Positions 33,912-44,400 of a DNA stretch of 53,764 bases are shown piece by piece. The stretch comes from Rhizobium sp. Root483D2 (GTDB lineage: Bacteria > Pseudomonadota > Alphaproteobacteria > Rhizobiales > Rhizobiaceae), in the NCBI RefSeq assembly GCF_001426685.1, contig NZ_LMFB01000012.1:1-53764 (forward strand). The letters run 5' to 3'. The notes under the pieces are model-generated. The model saw only the letters and a program-made list of their open reading frames with translations. It was not told where the DNA came from and did no database searches. Numbering within the stretch: the first letter of the stretch is position 1; each line of letters begins with the position of its first letter. The translations under genes and the position numbers were made by a program.

Positions 33912-34966
33912 TGAGCAAACCCGTTCGCGTCCTCGTCGCCGGTCTCGGCAATATGGGCCGCAGCCATGCGCTGGCCTATCACAACAATCCCGGCTTCGAG
34001 ATCGCCGGCCTCGTCAATCGCTCCAAGCCCGTGCTGTCGCCCGAGCTTGCCGGCTATACGATCCACCCGGATTTTGCCACGGCCCTGAACGAGTTGAAGC
34101 CCGATCTCTGCTCGATCTGCACCTATTCCGACAGCCATGCCGACTATGCCGTCATGGCGTTCGAGGCGGGCTGCGATGTGTTCATCGAAAAGCCGCTGGC
34201 AACGACCGTGGCCGATGCCGAGCGTGTCGTGGCAGCCGCCAGAAAGGCCGGCAAGAAGCTGGTGGTCGGCTATATCCTGCGTCATCACCCCTCCTGGATC
34301 CGGTTGATTGCCGAGGCCCGCAAGCTCGGCGGCCCCTACGTTTTCCGCATGAACCTCAATCAGCAGTCCAGCGGCCCGACCTGGATGACGCATAAGTCGC
34401 TGATGGAGACCACGCCGCCGATCGTCGATTGCGGCGTGCATTATGTCGATGTCATGTGCCAGATCACCGATGCCAAGGCCGTGGAAGTGCGCGGCATGGG
34501 CCTTCGCCTGTCGAATGAAATAGCGCCGTCTATGTATAACTACGGCCATCTGCAGGTTCTCTACGAGGATGGTTCGCTCGGCTGGTACGAAGCCGCCTGG
34601 GGACCGATGATCTCCGAGACCGCCTTCTTCGTGAAGGACGTGATGTCTCCAAACGGTTCGGTTTCGATCGTCATGGATCCGAATGCCAAGTCCGACGACA
34701 TCGACACGCACACGAAAACGGCCGTCATTCGCGTTCACAAAGCCGAGACCGGCGCAGACGGCAAATTCGTCCACAAGGACGAAGACCTGAAGATGGACGG
34801 CGAGCCGGGACACCAGGAACTCTGCGATCTCGAGCAGGCCTATGTGTTGAAAGCCATCACTGAAAATATCGATCTTGAACGGCATATGGACGATGCCGTC
34901 CAGTCGCTGCGCATCTGCCTTGCGGCCGATGAGAGCGTACGGACCGGCCAGCCGGTCAAACTCTAA
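33911..34966 (+). CDS. Gfo/Idh/MocA-family oxidoreductase (351 aa)
   Basis: NAD(P)-binding Rossmann fold at the N-terminus with VLVAGLGNMGRSHALAY (about residues 6-22), the EKP motif in VFIEKPLATTVADAE (about 94-108), where the Lys is catalytic, and the C-terminal alpha/beta domain with the DCGVHYVDVMCQI segment holding the likely catalytic His (about 178). It acts on a sugar or sugar derivative, but the substrate is not clear. Coupled to the upstream permease by TAATG. Its position inside an amino-sugar importer operon suggests it oxidises or isomerises the imported sugar before the Nag steps. Confidence 0.88.
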   Translation: MSKPVRVLVAGLGNMGRSHALAYHNNPGFEIAGLVNRSKPVLSPELAGYTIHPDFATALNELKPDLCSICTYSDSHADYAVMAFEAGCDVFIEKPLATTVADAERVVAAARKAGKKLVVGYILRHHPSWIRLIAEARKLGGPYVFRMNLNQQSSGPTWMTHKSLMETTPPIVDCGVHYVDVMCQITDAKAVEVRGMGLRLSNEIAPSMYNYGHLQVLYEDGSLGWYEAAWGPMISETAFFVKDVMSPNGSVSIVMDPNAKSDDIDTHTKTAVIRVHKAETGADGKFVHKDEDLKMDGEPGHQELCDLEQAYVLKAITENIDLERHMDDAVQSLRICLAADESVRTGQPVKL

Positions 34967-35038
34967 ACACAGCCTGTCCCGTGCCGCTGCCGGTCAGCGG
35001 GACGAAGGGCATATGCGACAACGAAAAGGGCGCCTCAC

Positions 35039-36043
35039 GTGGGATCACTTCAACTGAAATCCATCCGCAAGGCCTTCGGCAATCACGAAGTCTTGAAGGG
35101 CATCGACCTCGACGTTGAGGATGGCGAATTCGTCATCTTCGTCGGCCCGTCCGGCTGCGGCAAATCCACCCTTCTGCGCGTCATTGCCGGTCTTGAGGAT
35201 GCGACGTCCGGCAGCGTCCAGATCGATGGTCAGGAAGTGATCAACACACCGCCGGCCAAGCGCGGCATCGCCATGGTGTTCCAGTCCTACGCGCTCTACC
35301 CGCATCTGACGGTGAAAGATAATATGGGTCTTGGCCTCAAGCAGATGGGCGCGCCAAAAGCGGACGTCGATGCCAAGGTCGCGAAGGCATCGGGCATGCT
35401 GTCGCTGGAACCTTACCTTGCCCGCCGCCCGGCCGAACTGTCCGGCGGCCAGCGCCAGCGCGTCGCCATCGGCCGCGCTATCGTGCGCGAACCCAAGCTC
35501 TTCCTGTTCGATGAGCCATTGTCCAATCTCGATGCGGCCCTGCGCGTCAACACCCGTCTGGAGATCGCGAGGCTGCATCGCAGCCTGAAGGCGACGATGA
35601 TTTATGTGACGCATGACCAGGTCGAGGCGATGACGCTGGCCGACAAGATTGTCGTGCTCAATGCCGGCCAGATCGAGCAGATCGGCTCGCCGATGGAACT
35701 CTACAACAAGCCGGCCAACACGTTCGTGGCCGGTTTCATCGGTTCGCCGCAGATGAACTTTATTGAGGCGAGCAGGCTTGGCGATCAGCAGGCAAAGACC
35801 GTCGGCATCCGTCCGGAGCACATCACGCTCTCGCGCGACAACGGCGACTGGAAGGCCAAGGTCATCCATGTCGAGCATCTGGGCGCCGATACCATTCTTT
35901 ATCTGGAAACGGAAGTGACCGGTCTTTTGACGGTTCGCCTGTTCGGCGAGCATCAATATGATGTCGATGACATCGTCTATGCGACGCCGGACAAGACGGC
36001 GATGCACCGTTTCGGTGCCGACGACCGGGTTCTGCGCGGATAG
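35039..36043 (+). CDS. ABC sugar transporter ATP-binding protein, UgpC/MalK-type (334 aa)
   Basis: Walker [10 protein letters not shown] (about residues 36-44), Q-loop [13 protein letters not shown], signature [14 protein letters not shown] (about 132-145), Walker [14 protein letters not shown] (about 153-165), switch His in [13 protein letters not shown], and a C-terminal TOBE domain with [10 protein letters not shown]. The start is GTG at 35039 with AAAGGG 8 nt upstream. It completes the importer with the binding protein and two permeases. A 72-bp gap separates it from the dehydrogenase. Confidence 0.93.
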   Translation: MGSLQLKSIRKAFGNHEVLKGIDLDVEDGEFVIFVGPSGCGKSTLLRVIAGLEDATSGSVQIDGQEVINTPPAKRGIAMVFQSYALYPHLTVKDNMGLGLKQMGAPKADVDAKVAKASGMLSLEPYLARRPAELSGGQRQRVAIGRAIVREPKLFLFDEPLSNLDAALRVNTRLEIARLHRSLKATMIYVTHDQVEAMTLADKIVVLNAGQIEQIGSPMELYNKPANTFVAGFIGSPQMNFIEASRLGDQQAKTVGIRPEHITLSRDNGDWKAKVIHVEHLGADTILYLETEVTGLLTVRLFGEHQYDVDDIVYATPDKTAMHRFGADDRVLRG

Positions 36044-36137
36044 ACGAGCGCAATTGTATCCGAATGTTGATGAGACCAGTCATTCGGTATCGTTTTATTG
36101 TGCGGCGCATCAATGGCTTGCGCTGCCTTTGATTTTA

Positions 36138-36160
36138 ACATACGTATCTGTTTGTATAAT
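36138..36160 (+). promoter_or_regulatory. Candidate promoter and TetR-type operator for the RND operon
   Basis: A perfect TATAAT lies at 36155-36160. It overlaps ACATAC (36138-36143) and GTAT (36154-36157), an inverted pair with 10-nt spacing that recalls AcrR-type operators (TACATAC...GTATGTA). No good -35 was assigned. Confidence 0.4.
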
Positions 36161-36244
36161 TGATGCGTGGGTAGATCTATCCCGGATATTCTCCGTATCA
36201 CATTGATTTTCATGAAACTCCAGCTGCAGCTGACGTCTTTTAAG

Positions 36245-36273
36245 AAAGACCGCCGGCCGTGCGGCTGGTCTTT
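36245..36273 (+). terminator. Hairpin in the RND operon leader
   Basis: AAAGACC (36245-36251) pairs with GGTCTTT (36267-36273), and GCCG pairs with CGGC inside, with one bulged T and a 6-nt loop. It looks like an intrinsic terminator but ends only a few bases before the possible start codons of the next gene, so attenuation or translation control is possible. Confidence 0.5.
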
Positions 36274-36289
36274 GCGTATGGAACCAAAG

Positions 36290-37567
36290 ATGCGGATGAA
36301 CCGACCGATATTGGCTGCAACAGTGGCTGGCCTGATGATGATTGCGGGCTGCCAGAAAGACGACGGCGAGAAGCAGGCGGCTCCGTCCTATCCGCCGCCG
36401 CAGGTCTCGGTGATCACGACGAAGACCGAATCGCTGCCGATCACCAACGATCTGCCGGGGCGCATCGCTGCCACCCGCATTTCGGAAGTCCGTCCGCGCG
36501 CCACCGGCATCGTCATCGAGCGCGTGTTCGAGCAGGGTTCGCATGTGAATGCAGGCGATGTGCTCTACAGGATCGATCCGGCATCGTTCAAGGTGCAGGT
36601 CGAAAGTGCCGAAGGCACGTTGCGCCGCGCCAAGGCTGTGCAGCTGCAGGCCAAGCAGGCCGCCGATCGCCAGGAGCAGCTGAAAAAATCCGGTGTCGCC
36701 ACCGGCCAGAATTATGACGATGCGATTGCGCAGCTGGCGCAGGCCGACGCCGATGTGGCGATTGCCGAGGCGGGCCTCGCAACAGCCCAGCTCAATCTGC
36801 AATATACCAATGTGACGGCCCCGATCAGCGGCCGCATCGGCCGTGCGCTGATTACCGAAGGTGCGCTGGTGAGCGCCAACGGCTCGGAAAATCTCGCAAC
36901 GATCCAGCAGCTCGATCCTGTCTATGCCGACTTCACCCAGTCCGCGACCGATCTTATCCGCCTGCGCAAGGCGCTCCAGGACGGTGCGCTGGCCGGCGAC
37001 AAGAATGAAGCCAAGGTCAATCTCCTGATGGATGACGGCAGTGCCTATCCGCATGCCGGAAAGCTGCTGTTTTCGGAAGCAGCCGTCGATGAGACGACCG
37101 GCCAGGTGACCCTGCGCGGCGAATTCCCCAATCCGGATGGCGACCTTCTGCCCGGAATGTATGTTCGCGTCATTGTCGAGCAGGGCATCGAAAGAAATGC
37201 CATCGCCGTACCGAGCCAGGCCGTGCAGCGCGATACCTCCGGTAATGCTCAGGTCTATATCGTCAAGGAAGACAAGACGGCTGAACTGCGCACGGTATCT
37301 GCCGGCCAGGTTCTCGGCGATCAGTGGATTATCCGCGATGGCCTGAAGCCTGGCGAAAAGGTGATCGTCGAAGGCTTCCAGAAGGTTCGCCCCGGCGCGC
37401 CGGTCGAACCGACGGACTGGAAGCCGGCCGATGCCAAGCCCGCAGCCGGGGCTCAGCCTGCCGCTGAAAAACCGGCGGACGCGCAGCCTGCCGCAGAAAA
37501 GACGGGCACGGATGGTGCCGCCGAAAAGCCGGCCGAAGACGCCAAGCCCGCCGAACAGGCGAAGTAA
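36290..37567 (+). CDS. RND efflux periplasmic adaptor lipoprotein, AcrA-like (425 aa)
   Basis: Membrane fusion protein joining an RND pump to an outer-membrane channel. A lipoprotein signal is seen: hydrophobic helix and lipobox LMMIAGC, with the lipidated Cys near residue 19. Then LPGRIAATRISEVRPRATGI (lipoyl half), a helical hairpin (AKQAADRQEQLKKSGVATG), the second lipoyl half NVTAPISGRIGRALITEGAL, and beta-barrel sequence. The last 50 or so residues are Ala/Pro/Lys/Glu-rich repeats with no known role. Starts at 36278 and 36296 are also possible. It is followed 11 bp later by the pump gene. Confidence 0.92.
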   Translation: MRMNRPILAATVAGLMMIAGCQKDDGEKQAAPSYPPPQVSVITTKTESLPITNDLPGRIAATRISEVRPRATGIVIERVFEQGSHVNAGDVLYRIDPASFKVQVESAEGTLRRAKAVQLQAKQAADRQEQLKKSGVATGQNYDDAIAQLAQADADVAIAEAGLATAQLNLQYTNVTAPISGRIGRALITEGALVSANGSENLATIQQLDPVYADFTQSATDLIRLRKALQDGALAGDKNEAKVNLLMDDGSAYPHAGKLLFSEAAVDETTGQVTLRGEFPNPDGDLLPGMYVRVIVEQGIERNAIAVPSQAVQRDTSGNAQVYIVKEDKTAELRTVSAGQVLGDQWIIRDGLKPGEKVIVEGFQKVRPGAPVEPTDWKPADAKPAAGAQPAAEKPADAQPAAEKTGTDGAAEKPAEDAKPAEQAK

Positions 37568-37578
37568 GGATCTGATCG

Positions 37579-40500
37579 ATGCCTAGTTTCTTTATCGACC
37601 GGCCTATCTTTGCGTGGGTCGTCGCACTTTTCATCATGATCGCGGGTATCATCGCGCTGCCGCTGCTGCCGATTTCGCAGTATCCGAACGTGGCGCCGCC
37701 GCAGATCTCCATCAATACCAGCTATCCCGGTGCCTCCTCCGAAGAGACCTACCAGAGCGTGACGCGGCTCATCGAAAATGAGCTGAACGGCATCGAGGGC
37801 ATGCAATATTTCTCGTCGACGTCCAGCGCCGCCGGCAGCGTGTCGATCAACGTGACCTTCACTCCGGGCACCGATTCCGGCGATGCGTCGATCGACGTGC
37901 AGAACCGTGTCCGCCGTGTCGAGGCGCGCCTGCCAGATGCCGTGCGCCAGCAGGGCATCGAGGTTGAGGAGGCCGGTTCCGGCTTCCTGATGATCCTTGC
38001 GCTCACATCCACGGACGGGTCCATGGATGCCGTCTCGCTTGGCGATTATCTCAGCCGCAACGTGCTCAACGAAATCCAGCGCGTCGAAGGCGTCGGCCGG
38101 GCACAGATGTTTGCCACCGAGCGCGCCATGCGCATCTGGCTCGATCCGGACAAGATGCGCGGCCTCAACCTGACGGCGGGCGATATCAATGCCGCCATCA
38201 CCGCGCAGAATGCTCAAGTAGCCTCCGGCAGCATCGGCGCCCAGCCAAACCCGATCACGCAGCAGATCAGTGCGCCGGTCCTCATCAAGGGCCAGCTCAC
38301 CTCGGCTGAAGAGTTCGGGGCGATCATCCTGCGTGCCAATCTCAACGGCTCTGCCGTGCGCCTGCGCGATGTCGCCCGTATCGAGATCGGCGGCCAGGAC
38401 TACAGCTTCTCGACGCGCCTGAACGGCAAGCCCTCCGCTGCTATCGGCGTTCAGCTGACGCCAACCGGCAACGCACTCGCCACCTCCACGGCCATCAAGG
38501 CACGTATGGACGAACTGGCGACCTTCTTCCCGCAAGGTGTCGAATATTCCGTTCCCTACGATACGTCGCCCTTCGTGGCGATCTCGATCGAAAAGGTTCT
38601 GCATACGCTGCTGGAAGCCGTGGCGCTGGTGTTCCTGGTGATGTTCCTGTTCCTGCAGAACATCCGCTACACCATCATCCCGACGCTCGTAGTGCCCGTC
38701 GCCTTGCTGGGCACCTGTGCTGCCATGCTGGCCATGGGCTTCTCGATCAACGTTCTGACGATGTTCGGCATGGTGCTTGCCATCGGTATTCTCGTCGATG
38801 ATGCGATCATCGTCGTCGAAAACGTCGAACGCATCATGTCCGAAGAGGGGCTGACGCCAAAGGAAGCAACCCGCAAGGCGATGAAGCAGATTACCGGCGC
38901 CGTGATCGGCATCACGCTGGTTCTGTCGGCCGTGTTCATTCCCATGGCCTTCTTCCCCGGCGCCGTCGGCGTGATCTATCAGCAGTTCTCGCTGACCATG
39001 GTGGTCTCCATCCTGTTCTCGGCCCTGCTCGCCCTGACATTGACGCCGGCGCTCTGCGCCAGCTTCCTCAAGCAGGTTCCCAAGGGTCATCACCATACCA
39101 AGCGTGGCTTCTTCGGTCTGTTCAACCGCGGCTTCGACAAGGCCTCGCACGGCTATAGCGGCTGGGTTGCAAGTATGGTGACGCGCACATGGCGCTTCAT
39201 GCTGATCTATGTCGTGCTGCTCGGCGGTCTCGCCTATCTGTTCATGCAGCTGCCGTCTTCCTTCCTTCCGGATGAGGACCAGGGCTTCGTGATCGTCAGC
39301 ATGCAGCTGCCGTCGGAAGCGACCGGCAACCGCACGACCGAGGTTATCGAGCAGACCGAAGCGATCTTCAGCAAGGAACCGGCCGTCGAACGGATCATCG
39401 CCATCAGCGGCTTCTCGTTCTCCGGTACCGGTCAGAATGCCGGCCTTGCCTTCGTGACGCTGAAGGACTGGTCGGAGCGCGGACCCAACGATGTCGCCTC
39501 GGTCATCGCCGGGCGGGCATCCGGCGCCATGTCCCAGATCAAGGATGCGATCAGCTTTGCGCTGTCGCCGCCGCCGATCCAGGGTCTTGGCACCTCCAAT
39601 GGCTTCGAGTTCCGTCTGCAGGATCGCGGCGGGCAGGGGTCTGCGGCACTGGCCGCCGCGCGAGACCAGCTCCTCGGTCTTGCGGCACAAAGCCAGGTGA
39701 TCTCGGGCGTTCGCGTCGATGGCCTGCCGGATGCGGCCCAGGTCAATCTGCTGATCGACCGTGAAAAGGCCAATACGTTCGGCGTGGCCTTTGCTGACAT
39801 CAACTCGACGATCTCGACCAATCTCGGTTCGTCCTATGTCAACGACTTCCCGAATGCCGGACGTCTGCAGCGTGTGACGGTGCAGGCCGACGAGAACCGG
39901 CGCATGCAGACCGCCGACCTTCTGAAGCTCAATGTCCGCAATTCGAATGGCGGCATGGTTCCGTTGTCGGCTTTTGCCAGCATCGAGTGGACAAGCGGCC
40001 CGACCCAGACGGTCGGCTATAACGGCTACCCGTCGGTTCCGATCAGCGGCCAGGCCAATGCCGGTTATTCCTCCGGCGAGGCGATTGCCGAGATGGAACG
40101 TCTGTTTGCACAGCTGCCACCGGGCTTCGGCTACGAATGGACGGGGCAGTCGCGTGAGGAAATCGCATCAGGCACCCAGGCGCCGCTTCTCGTGGCCCTG
40201 TCCTGCCTGCTGATCTTCCTGTGCCTTGCCGCCCTCTATGAAAGCTGGAGTATTCCGGTTGCGGTGATGATGGTGGTGCCGCTTGGCGTTATCGGCGCGG
40301 TTCTCGCCGTCACCCTGCGCGACATGCCCAACGACGTGTACTTCAAGGTCGGCCTGATCGCGATCATCGGCCTCTCGGCGAAAAACGCGATCCTGATCAT
40401 CGAGTTCGCCAAGGAGCAGATGGAGGCTGGCAAACCCTTGCTGGATGCCACCATCGAGGCAGCGCATCTGCGCTTCCGCCCGATCCTGATGACCTCGCTG

Positions 40501-40716
40501 GCCTTTACCCTCGGCGTGTTGCCGCTGGCGATTGCCACCGGCGCAAGCTCGGGCAGCCAGCGCGCCATCGGTACCGGCGTCATGGGCGGCATGATCTCGG
40601 CCACGGTGCTGGCGATCTTCTTCGTGCCCGTCTTCTTCGTGTTCGTCATGAAGCTGTTCCGCAGAACGACGTTGAAGCCGATCGGTTCTGACACGACGGT
40701 CACACCGGCAGAATAA
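37579..40716 (+). CDS. RND efflux pump inner-membrane transporter, AcrB-like HAE1 family (1045 aa)
   Basis: Proton-driven multidrug pump with twelve membrane helices and two large periplasmic loops. It opens with FFIDRPIFAWVVALFIMIAG. The proton-relay Asp pair is in GILVDDAIIVVENVER (about residues 402-417) and the matching Lys in SAKNAILIIEFAKE (about 933-946). Other family blocks: SSDSxxL-type TSYPGASSEE, and QFSLTMVVSILFSALLALTL. Length is as expected. AAGGA lies 10 nt upstream. A terminator-like hairpin follows, then a TetR gene. Confidence 0.96.
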   Translation: MPSFFIDRPIFAWVVALFIMIAGIIALPLLPISQYPNVAPPQISINTSYPGASSEETYQSVTRLIENELNGIEGMQYFSSTSSAAGSVSINVTFTPGTDSGDASIDVQNRVRRVEARLPDAVRQQGIEVEEAGSGFLMILALTSTDGSMDAVSLGDYLSRNVLNEIQRVEGVGRAQMFATERAMRIWLDPDKMRGLNLTAGDINAAITAQNAQVASGSIGAQPNPITQQISAPVLIKGQLTSAEEFGAIILRANLNGSAVRLRDVARIEIGGQDYSFSTRLNGKPSAAIGVQLTPTGNALATSTAIKARMDELATFFPQGVEYSVPYDTSPFVAISIEKVLHTLLEAVALVFLVMFLFLQNIRYTIIPTLVVPVALLGTCAAMLAMGFSINVLTMFGMVLAIGILVDDAIIVVENVERIMSEEGLTPKEATRKAMKQITGAVIGITLVLSAVFIPMAFFPGAVGVIYQQFSLTMVVSILFSALLALTLTPALCASFLKQVPKGHHHTKRGFFGLFNRGFDKASHGYSGWVASMVTRTWRFMLIYVVLLGGLAYLFMQLPSSFLPDEDQGFVIVSMQLPSEATGNRTTEVIEQTEAIFSKEPAVERIIAISGFSFSGTGQNAGLAFVTLKDWSERGPNDVASVIAGRASGAMSQIKDAISFALSPPPIQGLGTSNGFEFRLQDRGGQGSAALAAARDQLLGLAAQSQVISGVRVDGLPDAAQVNLLIDREKANTFGVAFADINSTISTNLGSSYVNDFPNAGRLQRVTVQADENRRMQTADLLKLNVRNSNGGMVPLSAFASIEWTSGPTQTVGYNGYPSVPISGQANAGYSSGEAIAEMERLFAQLPPGFGYEWTGQSREEIASGTQAPLLVALSCLLIFLCLAALYESWSIPVAVMMVVPLGVIGAVLAVTLRDMPNDVYFKVGLIAIIGLSAKNAILIIEFAKEQMEAGKPLLDATIEAAHLRFRPILMTSLAFTLGVLPLAIATGASSGSQRAIGTGVMGGMISATVLAIFFVPVFFVFVMKLFRRTTLKPIGSDTTVTPAE

Positions 40717-40723
40717 GGGAAGT

Positions 40724-40748
40724 GGCCCGCCGGGAAAGGCGGGCCTTT
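40724..40748 (+). terminator. Probable terminator after the RND pump gene
   Basis: GGCCCGCC (40724-40731) and GGCGGGCC (40738-40745) form a perfect 8-bp stem with a 6-nt loop, followed by TTTCC. The tail is short, so read-through into the TetR gene is possible. Confidence 0.6.
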
Positions 40749-40766
40749 CCAAGGCGAGGAGGCGTC

Positions 40767-41408
40767 ATGCGCAGAACCAAGGCCGAAGCGGAAGAAACCC
40801 GCCTCAGCATTCTGAGCGCAGCAGAGCGGGTTTTCTTCGAAAAGGGCGTATCCACCGCCTCGCTCGACGATGTCGCCAAGGCGGCGGGCGTCACGCGCGG
40901 CGCCATCTACTGGCATTTTGCCAACAAGACCGATCTTTTCCTCGAACTCTACAATACCGTAAACCTGCCGATCGAAGACATGATTGCCCGCGATGTCGAA
41001 CAGCCAGCCGCCGAGGTGCTTTGCTATATCGAGAAGTCGGCGGGCGACTGGCTCACTGAACTGGCAGCGGACGAGCATCGCCAGCGAATCTTCACCATCC
41101 TGCTTCGCTGCCCCTATGGCGACGACCTGCTGCCGGTCCTGGAAAAGCAGCAGGAGGTGGATGACCGCCACACCGTCATGCTCGACAGCGCGTTTGACCG
41201 TGCCCGCAGCGCGGGCTTTCTCAACGGAAACTGGACGCCTCAGTCCGCCACCAAGGCGCTACGCTGGATGATGGAAGGCCTGTGCAGCGAATGGCTGCTG
41301 TTCGGCCGCCGCTTCGATCTGGCGACGGAAGGCAAGGAAGGGCTGAAACGCCTGTTCGACAGCTTCCGCCAGGTGCCGGCAACGGCCGAGGCGTTGGTCG
41401 TATCCTGA
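40767..41408 (+). CDS. TetR/AcrR-family repressor, likely controlling the RND pump (213 aa)
   Basis: N-terminal TetR HTH (about residues 10-56): RLSILSAAERVFFEKGVSTA, LDDVAKAAGVTRGAIYWHF and ANKTDLFLEL, which is nearly the classical AcrR sequence. The C-terminal ligand domain is helical and less conserved. ATG 40767 is backed by AGGAGG 6 nt upstream. Placed right after the pump gene on the same strand rather than divergent as in E. coli. The site at 36138-36160 is its likely target. Confidence 0.92.
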   Translation: MRRTKAEAEETRLSILSAAERVFFEKGVSTASLDDVAKAAGVTRGAIYWHFANKTDLFLELYNTVNLPIEDMIARDVEQPAAEVLCYIEKSAGDWLTELAADEHRQRIFTILLRCPYGDDLLPVLEKQQEVDDRHTVMLDSAFDRARSAGFLNGNWTPQSATKALRWMMEGLCSEWLLFGRRFDLATEGKEGLKRLFDSFRQVPATAEALVVS

Positions 41409-41437
41409 ACATTTTTAGCGCAATCAACCGTAGCACA

Positions 41438-41451
41438 AGCCCTTACGGGCT
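41438..41451. terminator. Small hairpin between convergent tetR and polA
   Basis: AGCCC (41438-41442), TTAC loop, GGGCT (41447-41451). It lies in the 54-bp gap between two converging genes and could act in either direction, but no strong T tract follows. Confidence 0.35.
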
Positions 41452-41462
41452 GCATCTTGCCG

Positions 41463-44400
41463 TCAGTGCGCCTCGTCCCAGTTATGCGCAGCCCGCGCAT
41501 CGACCTTCAGTGGTACCCGCATGTCGAGCGCCGGCATTGCCGCATTTTCCATGACTGAAACGACCAGCGGGATGGTCCGCTCGACATCGGCATCCTCGAC
41601 TTCGAAGATCAATTCGTCATGCACCTGCAGCAGCATGCGGGCGCGCTGCGAAAGGCCGGCCTGTTTCAGTGCCGGCTCCATCTTCACCATCGCGCGCCGG
41701 ATGATATCGGCGGCGGAGCCCTGGATCGGCGCGTTGATCGCGGCGCGCTCGTTGAAGGCGCGGTGGGAGGGATTGGAGGAGCGGATGTCCGGATAATGTG
41801 CGCGGCGGCCGAAGATGGTTTCGACATAGCCGTTTTCGCGGGCAAATGCCTTGGTGCTTTCCATATAGTCGCGAATGCCGGGGAAGCGCTCGAAATATTT
41901 CTTGATGTATTCGCCGGCTTCCGAGCGTTCGATCGACAGCTGGTTGGCCAAGCCGAAGGCGGAAATGCCGTAGATGATGCCGAAATTGATCGCCTTGGCG
42001 CGGCGGCGGATTTCGCTCGGCATGCCTTCAACCGGGACGCCGAACATTTCCGATGCCGTCATCGCATGAATGTCGATACCGTCGGAAAAGGCCTGCTTCA
42101 GCTGCGGGATTTCGGCGACATGGGCAAGCACGCGTAGCTCGATCTGGCTATAGTCGGCCGAGACCAGCTTGTGTCCCGGCGTCGAGATGAAGGCGGTGCG
42201 GATCTTGCGCCCTTCGGCGGTGCGCACCGGAATATTTTGCAGGTTCGGCTCGGAGGAGGAGAGGCGTCCCGTCGTCGTTGCCGCCAGCGCATAGGATGTG
42301 TGAACGCGTTTCGTTTCCGGGTGCACAAAGCCGGGAAGGGCGTCGGTATAGGTGGATTTGAGCTTGGTCAGCTGGCGCCAGTCGACGATCTTGCGCGGCA
42401 GTTCGTGGCCTTCCAGAGCGAGCTCTTCAAGCACCTGCGCGGAGGTCGACCATTGTCCCGTCTTGGTCTTGGCGCCGCCCGGCAGGCCAAGACGGCCAAA
42501 CAGGATATCGCCAAGCTGCTTCGGCGAGCCGATATTGAAGCTTTCGCCGACAAGCCCGTAGATTTCATGCTCGAGGCCAGCGGCTCCCTGCGCCAGTTCG
42601 CCCGACAGCCGCGACAGAATCTGACGGTCGATGGTGATGCCGCGTTCTTCCATGCGGGCAAGCACCGGCACCAGCGGACGCTCCAGCCGTTCATAGACGG
42701 CATTGAGGTTCTTGGCGGCCAGGCGCGGTTTCAAAACCTGCCAGAGCCTCAGCGTCACATCGGCATCCTCGGCCGCATAGGCGGTTGCCTTGTCGATATC
42801 GACATAATCGAAGCTGACGGAAGATTTGCCGGTGCCGGCCACATCCTTGTAGGGAATGGGCTGATGGCCAAGCCATTTCTCGGACAGCGAATCCATGCCG
42901 TGCGTGCCGGCGCCGGCATCGGCCACATAGGACATCAACATCGTATCGTCGAAACTGACGATGCTGACGCCATGGCGCTTCATCACCAGGTAGTCATATT
43001 TCAGATTCTGCGCGATCTTGAGAACCGACGGGTCTTCCAGAAGATCCTTCAGCCGCTCCAGCGCGGCCGCAGCCGGGATCTGGTCGGGCGCGAGCTTGAC
43101 GCCGTCGCTAAACAGATCGTTGCCGCCGGTCTTGTGGATGAGCGGCACATAGGCGGCGCGGATATCGGTGCCCGAGGGGTTTTTGCTATTGTCGGCGATG
43201 GCGAGCGAAAAGCCGACAAGTTCCGCCTGCATCGCATCGAGCGAGGTGGTTTCGGTATCGAAGGCCACGATGCCGGTTTCGCGTGCGCTCGCAATCCAGT
43301 CATCGAGCGTTGCGAGATCGCGGATTGCCACATAGGCGCTGCGGTCGATCTTGGCTGTTGCAAAAAGTTCTGCGCGTGTCTGCGCCAAAGCCTGCGGTGT
43401 CGCAGCCAGCGGGCCGCTGTCCGTCACGCTGGCCAGGGACGCTGCCGCATCCGCAGCACTTCCCGCTGCCGGTGATTTCGACGTGGACAGGGCGGACGGC
43501 GAAGACGGGGAGGCAAGATCGCCCTTGTCGAGATCAGGTCCATGCGCCTGCGCGCCCCATTCGACCGGGACTTTGGCCGGCTCGACGGCATCCGCATCCG
43601 TCTCGGTTGCCGCCGCAACGCGGCGGGTCAGCGTGGTGAATTCCATGGTCTTCAGGAAAGCGACGAGCTTGGGTCCGTCCTGCGCATGCAGCTCGAAATC
43701 CTCAAGCGGCACGTCGATCGGTGTGTCGGTCTTCAGCGTCACCAGTTGCCGCGAGAGGCGGGCCAGCTCGGTATTGGCGATGATGTTTTCGCGGCGCTTC
43801 TGCTGCTTGATTTCGCCGGCGCGGGCAAGCAGCGTTTCCAGGTCGCCGAATTCCTCCAGCAGCTGCGCTGCCGTCTTCGGGCCGATGCCGGGAATGCCGG
43901 GCACGTTGTCGGTGCTGTCCCCGGTCATCGCCTGCAGGTCGATCATCTTTTCCGGCGGAACACCCCATTTCTCGATCACTTCCGGGATCGAGATCTGCTT
44001 GTCCTTCATGCTGTCATACATCGACACATTGGCCGTCACCAGCTGCATCAGATCCTTGTCGGACGATACGATGGTGACGTCGGCGCCGGTTGCTTCCGCC
44101 ATCCGCGCATAGGTGGCGATCAGGTCGTCGGCCTCGTAGCCTTCCTTTTCGATGCAGGGCAGGTTGAAGGCGCGCGTCGCATGGCGGATCAGCCCGAATT
44201 GCGGGATCAGGTCCTCCGGCGGCGCGGTGCGGTTCGCCTTGTACTGATCGTAGAGCTCGTTGCGGAAGGTCTTCGAGGAATAGTCGAAAATGACGGCGAA
44301 ATGGGTTGGTGTCACCCCGACGGATGTGTCGCGTGCATCGGTCAAAAGCTTCCACAGCATGTTGCAGAAGCCCGAGACTGCGTTGACCGGCAAACCATCG

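Noticed and set aside
37453..39690. Long open frame (745 codons) antisense to the RND genes.
   Set aside because: High-GC shadow of the real genes; low-complexity His/Asp/Arg-rich product without any domain.
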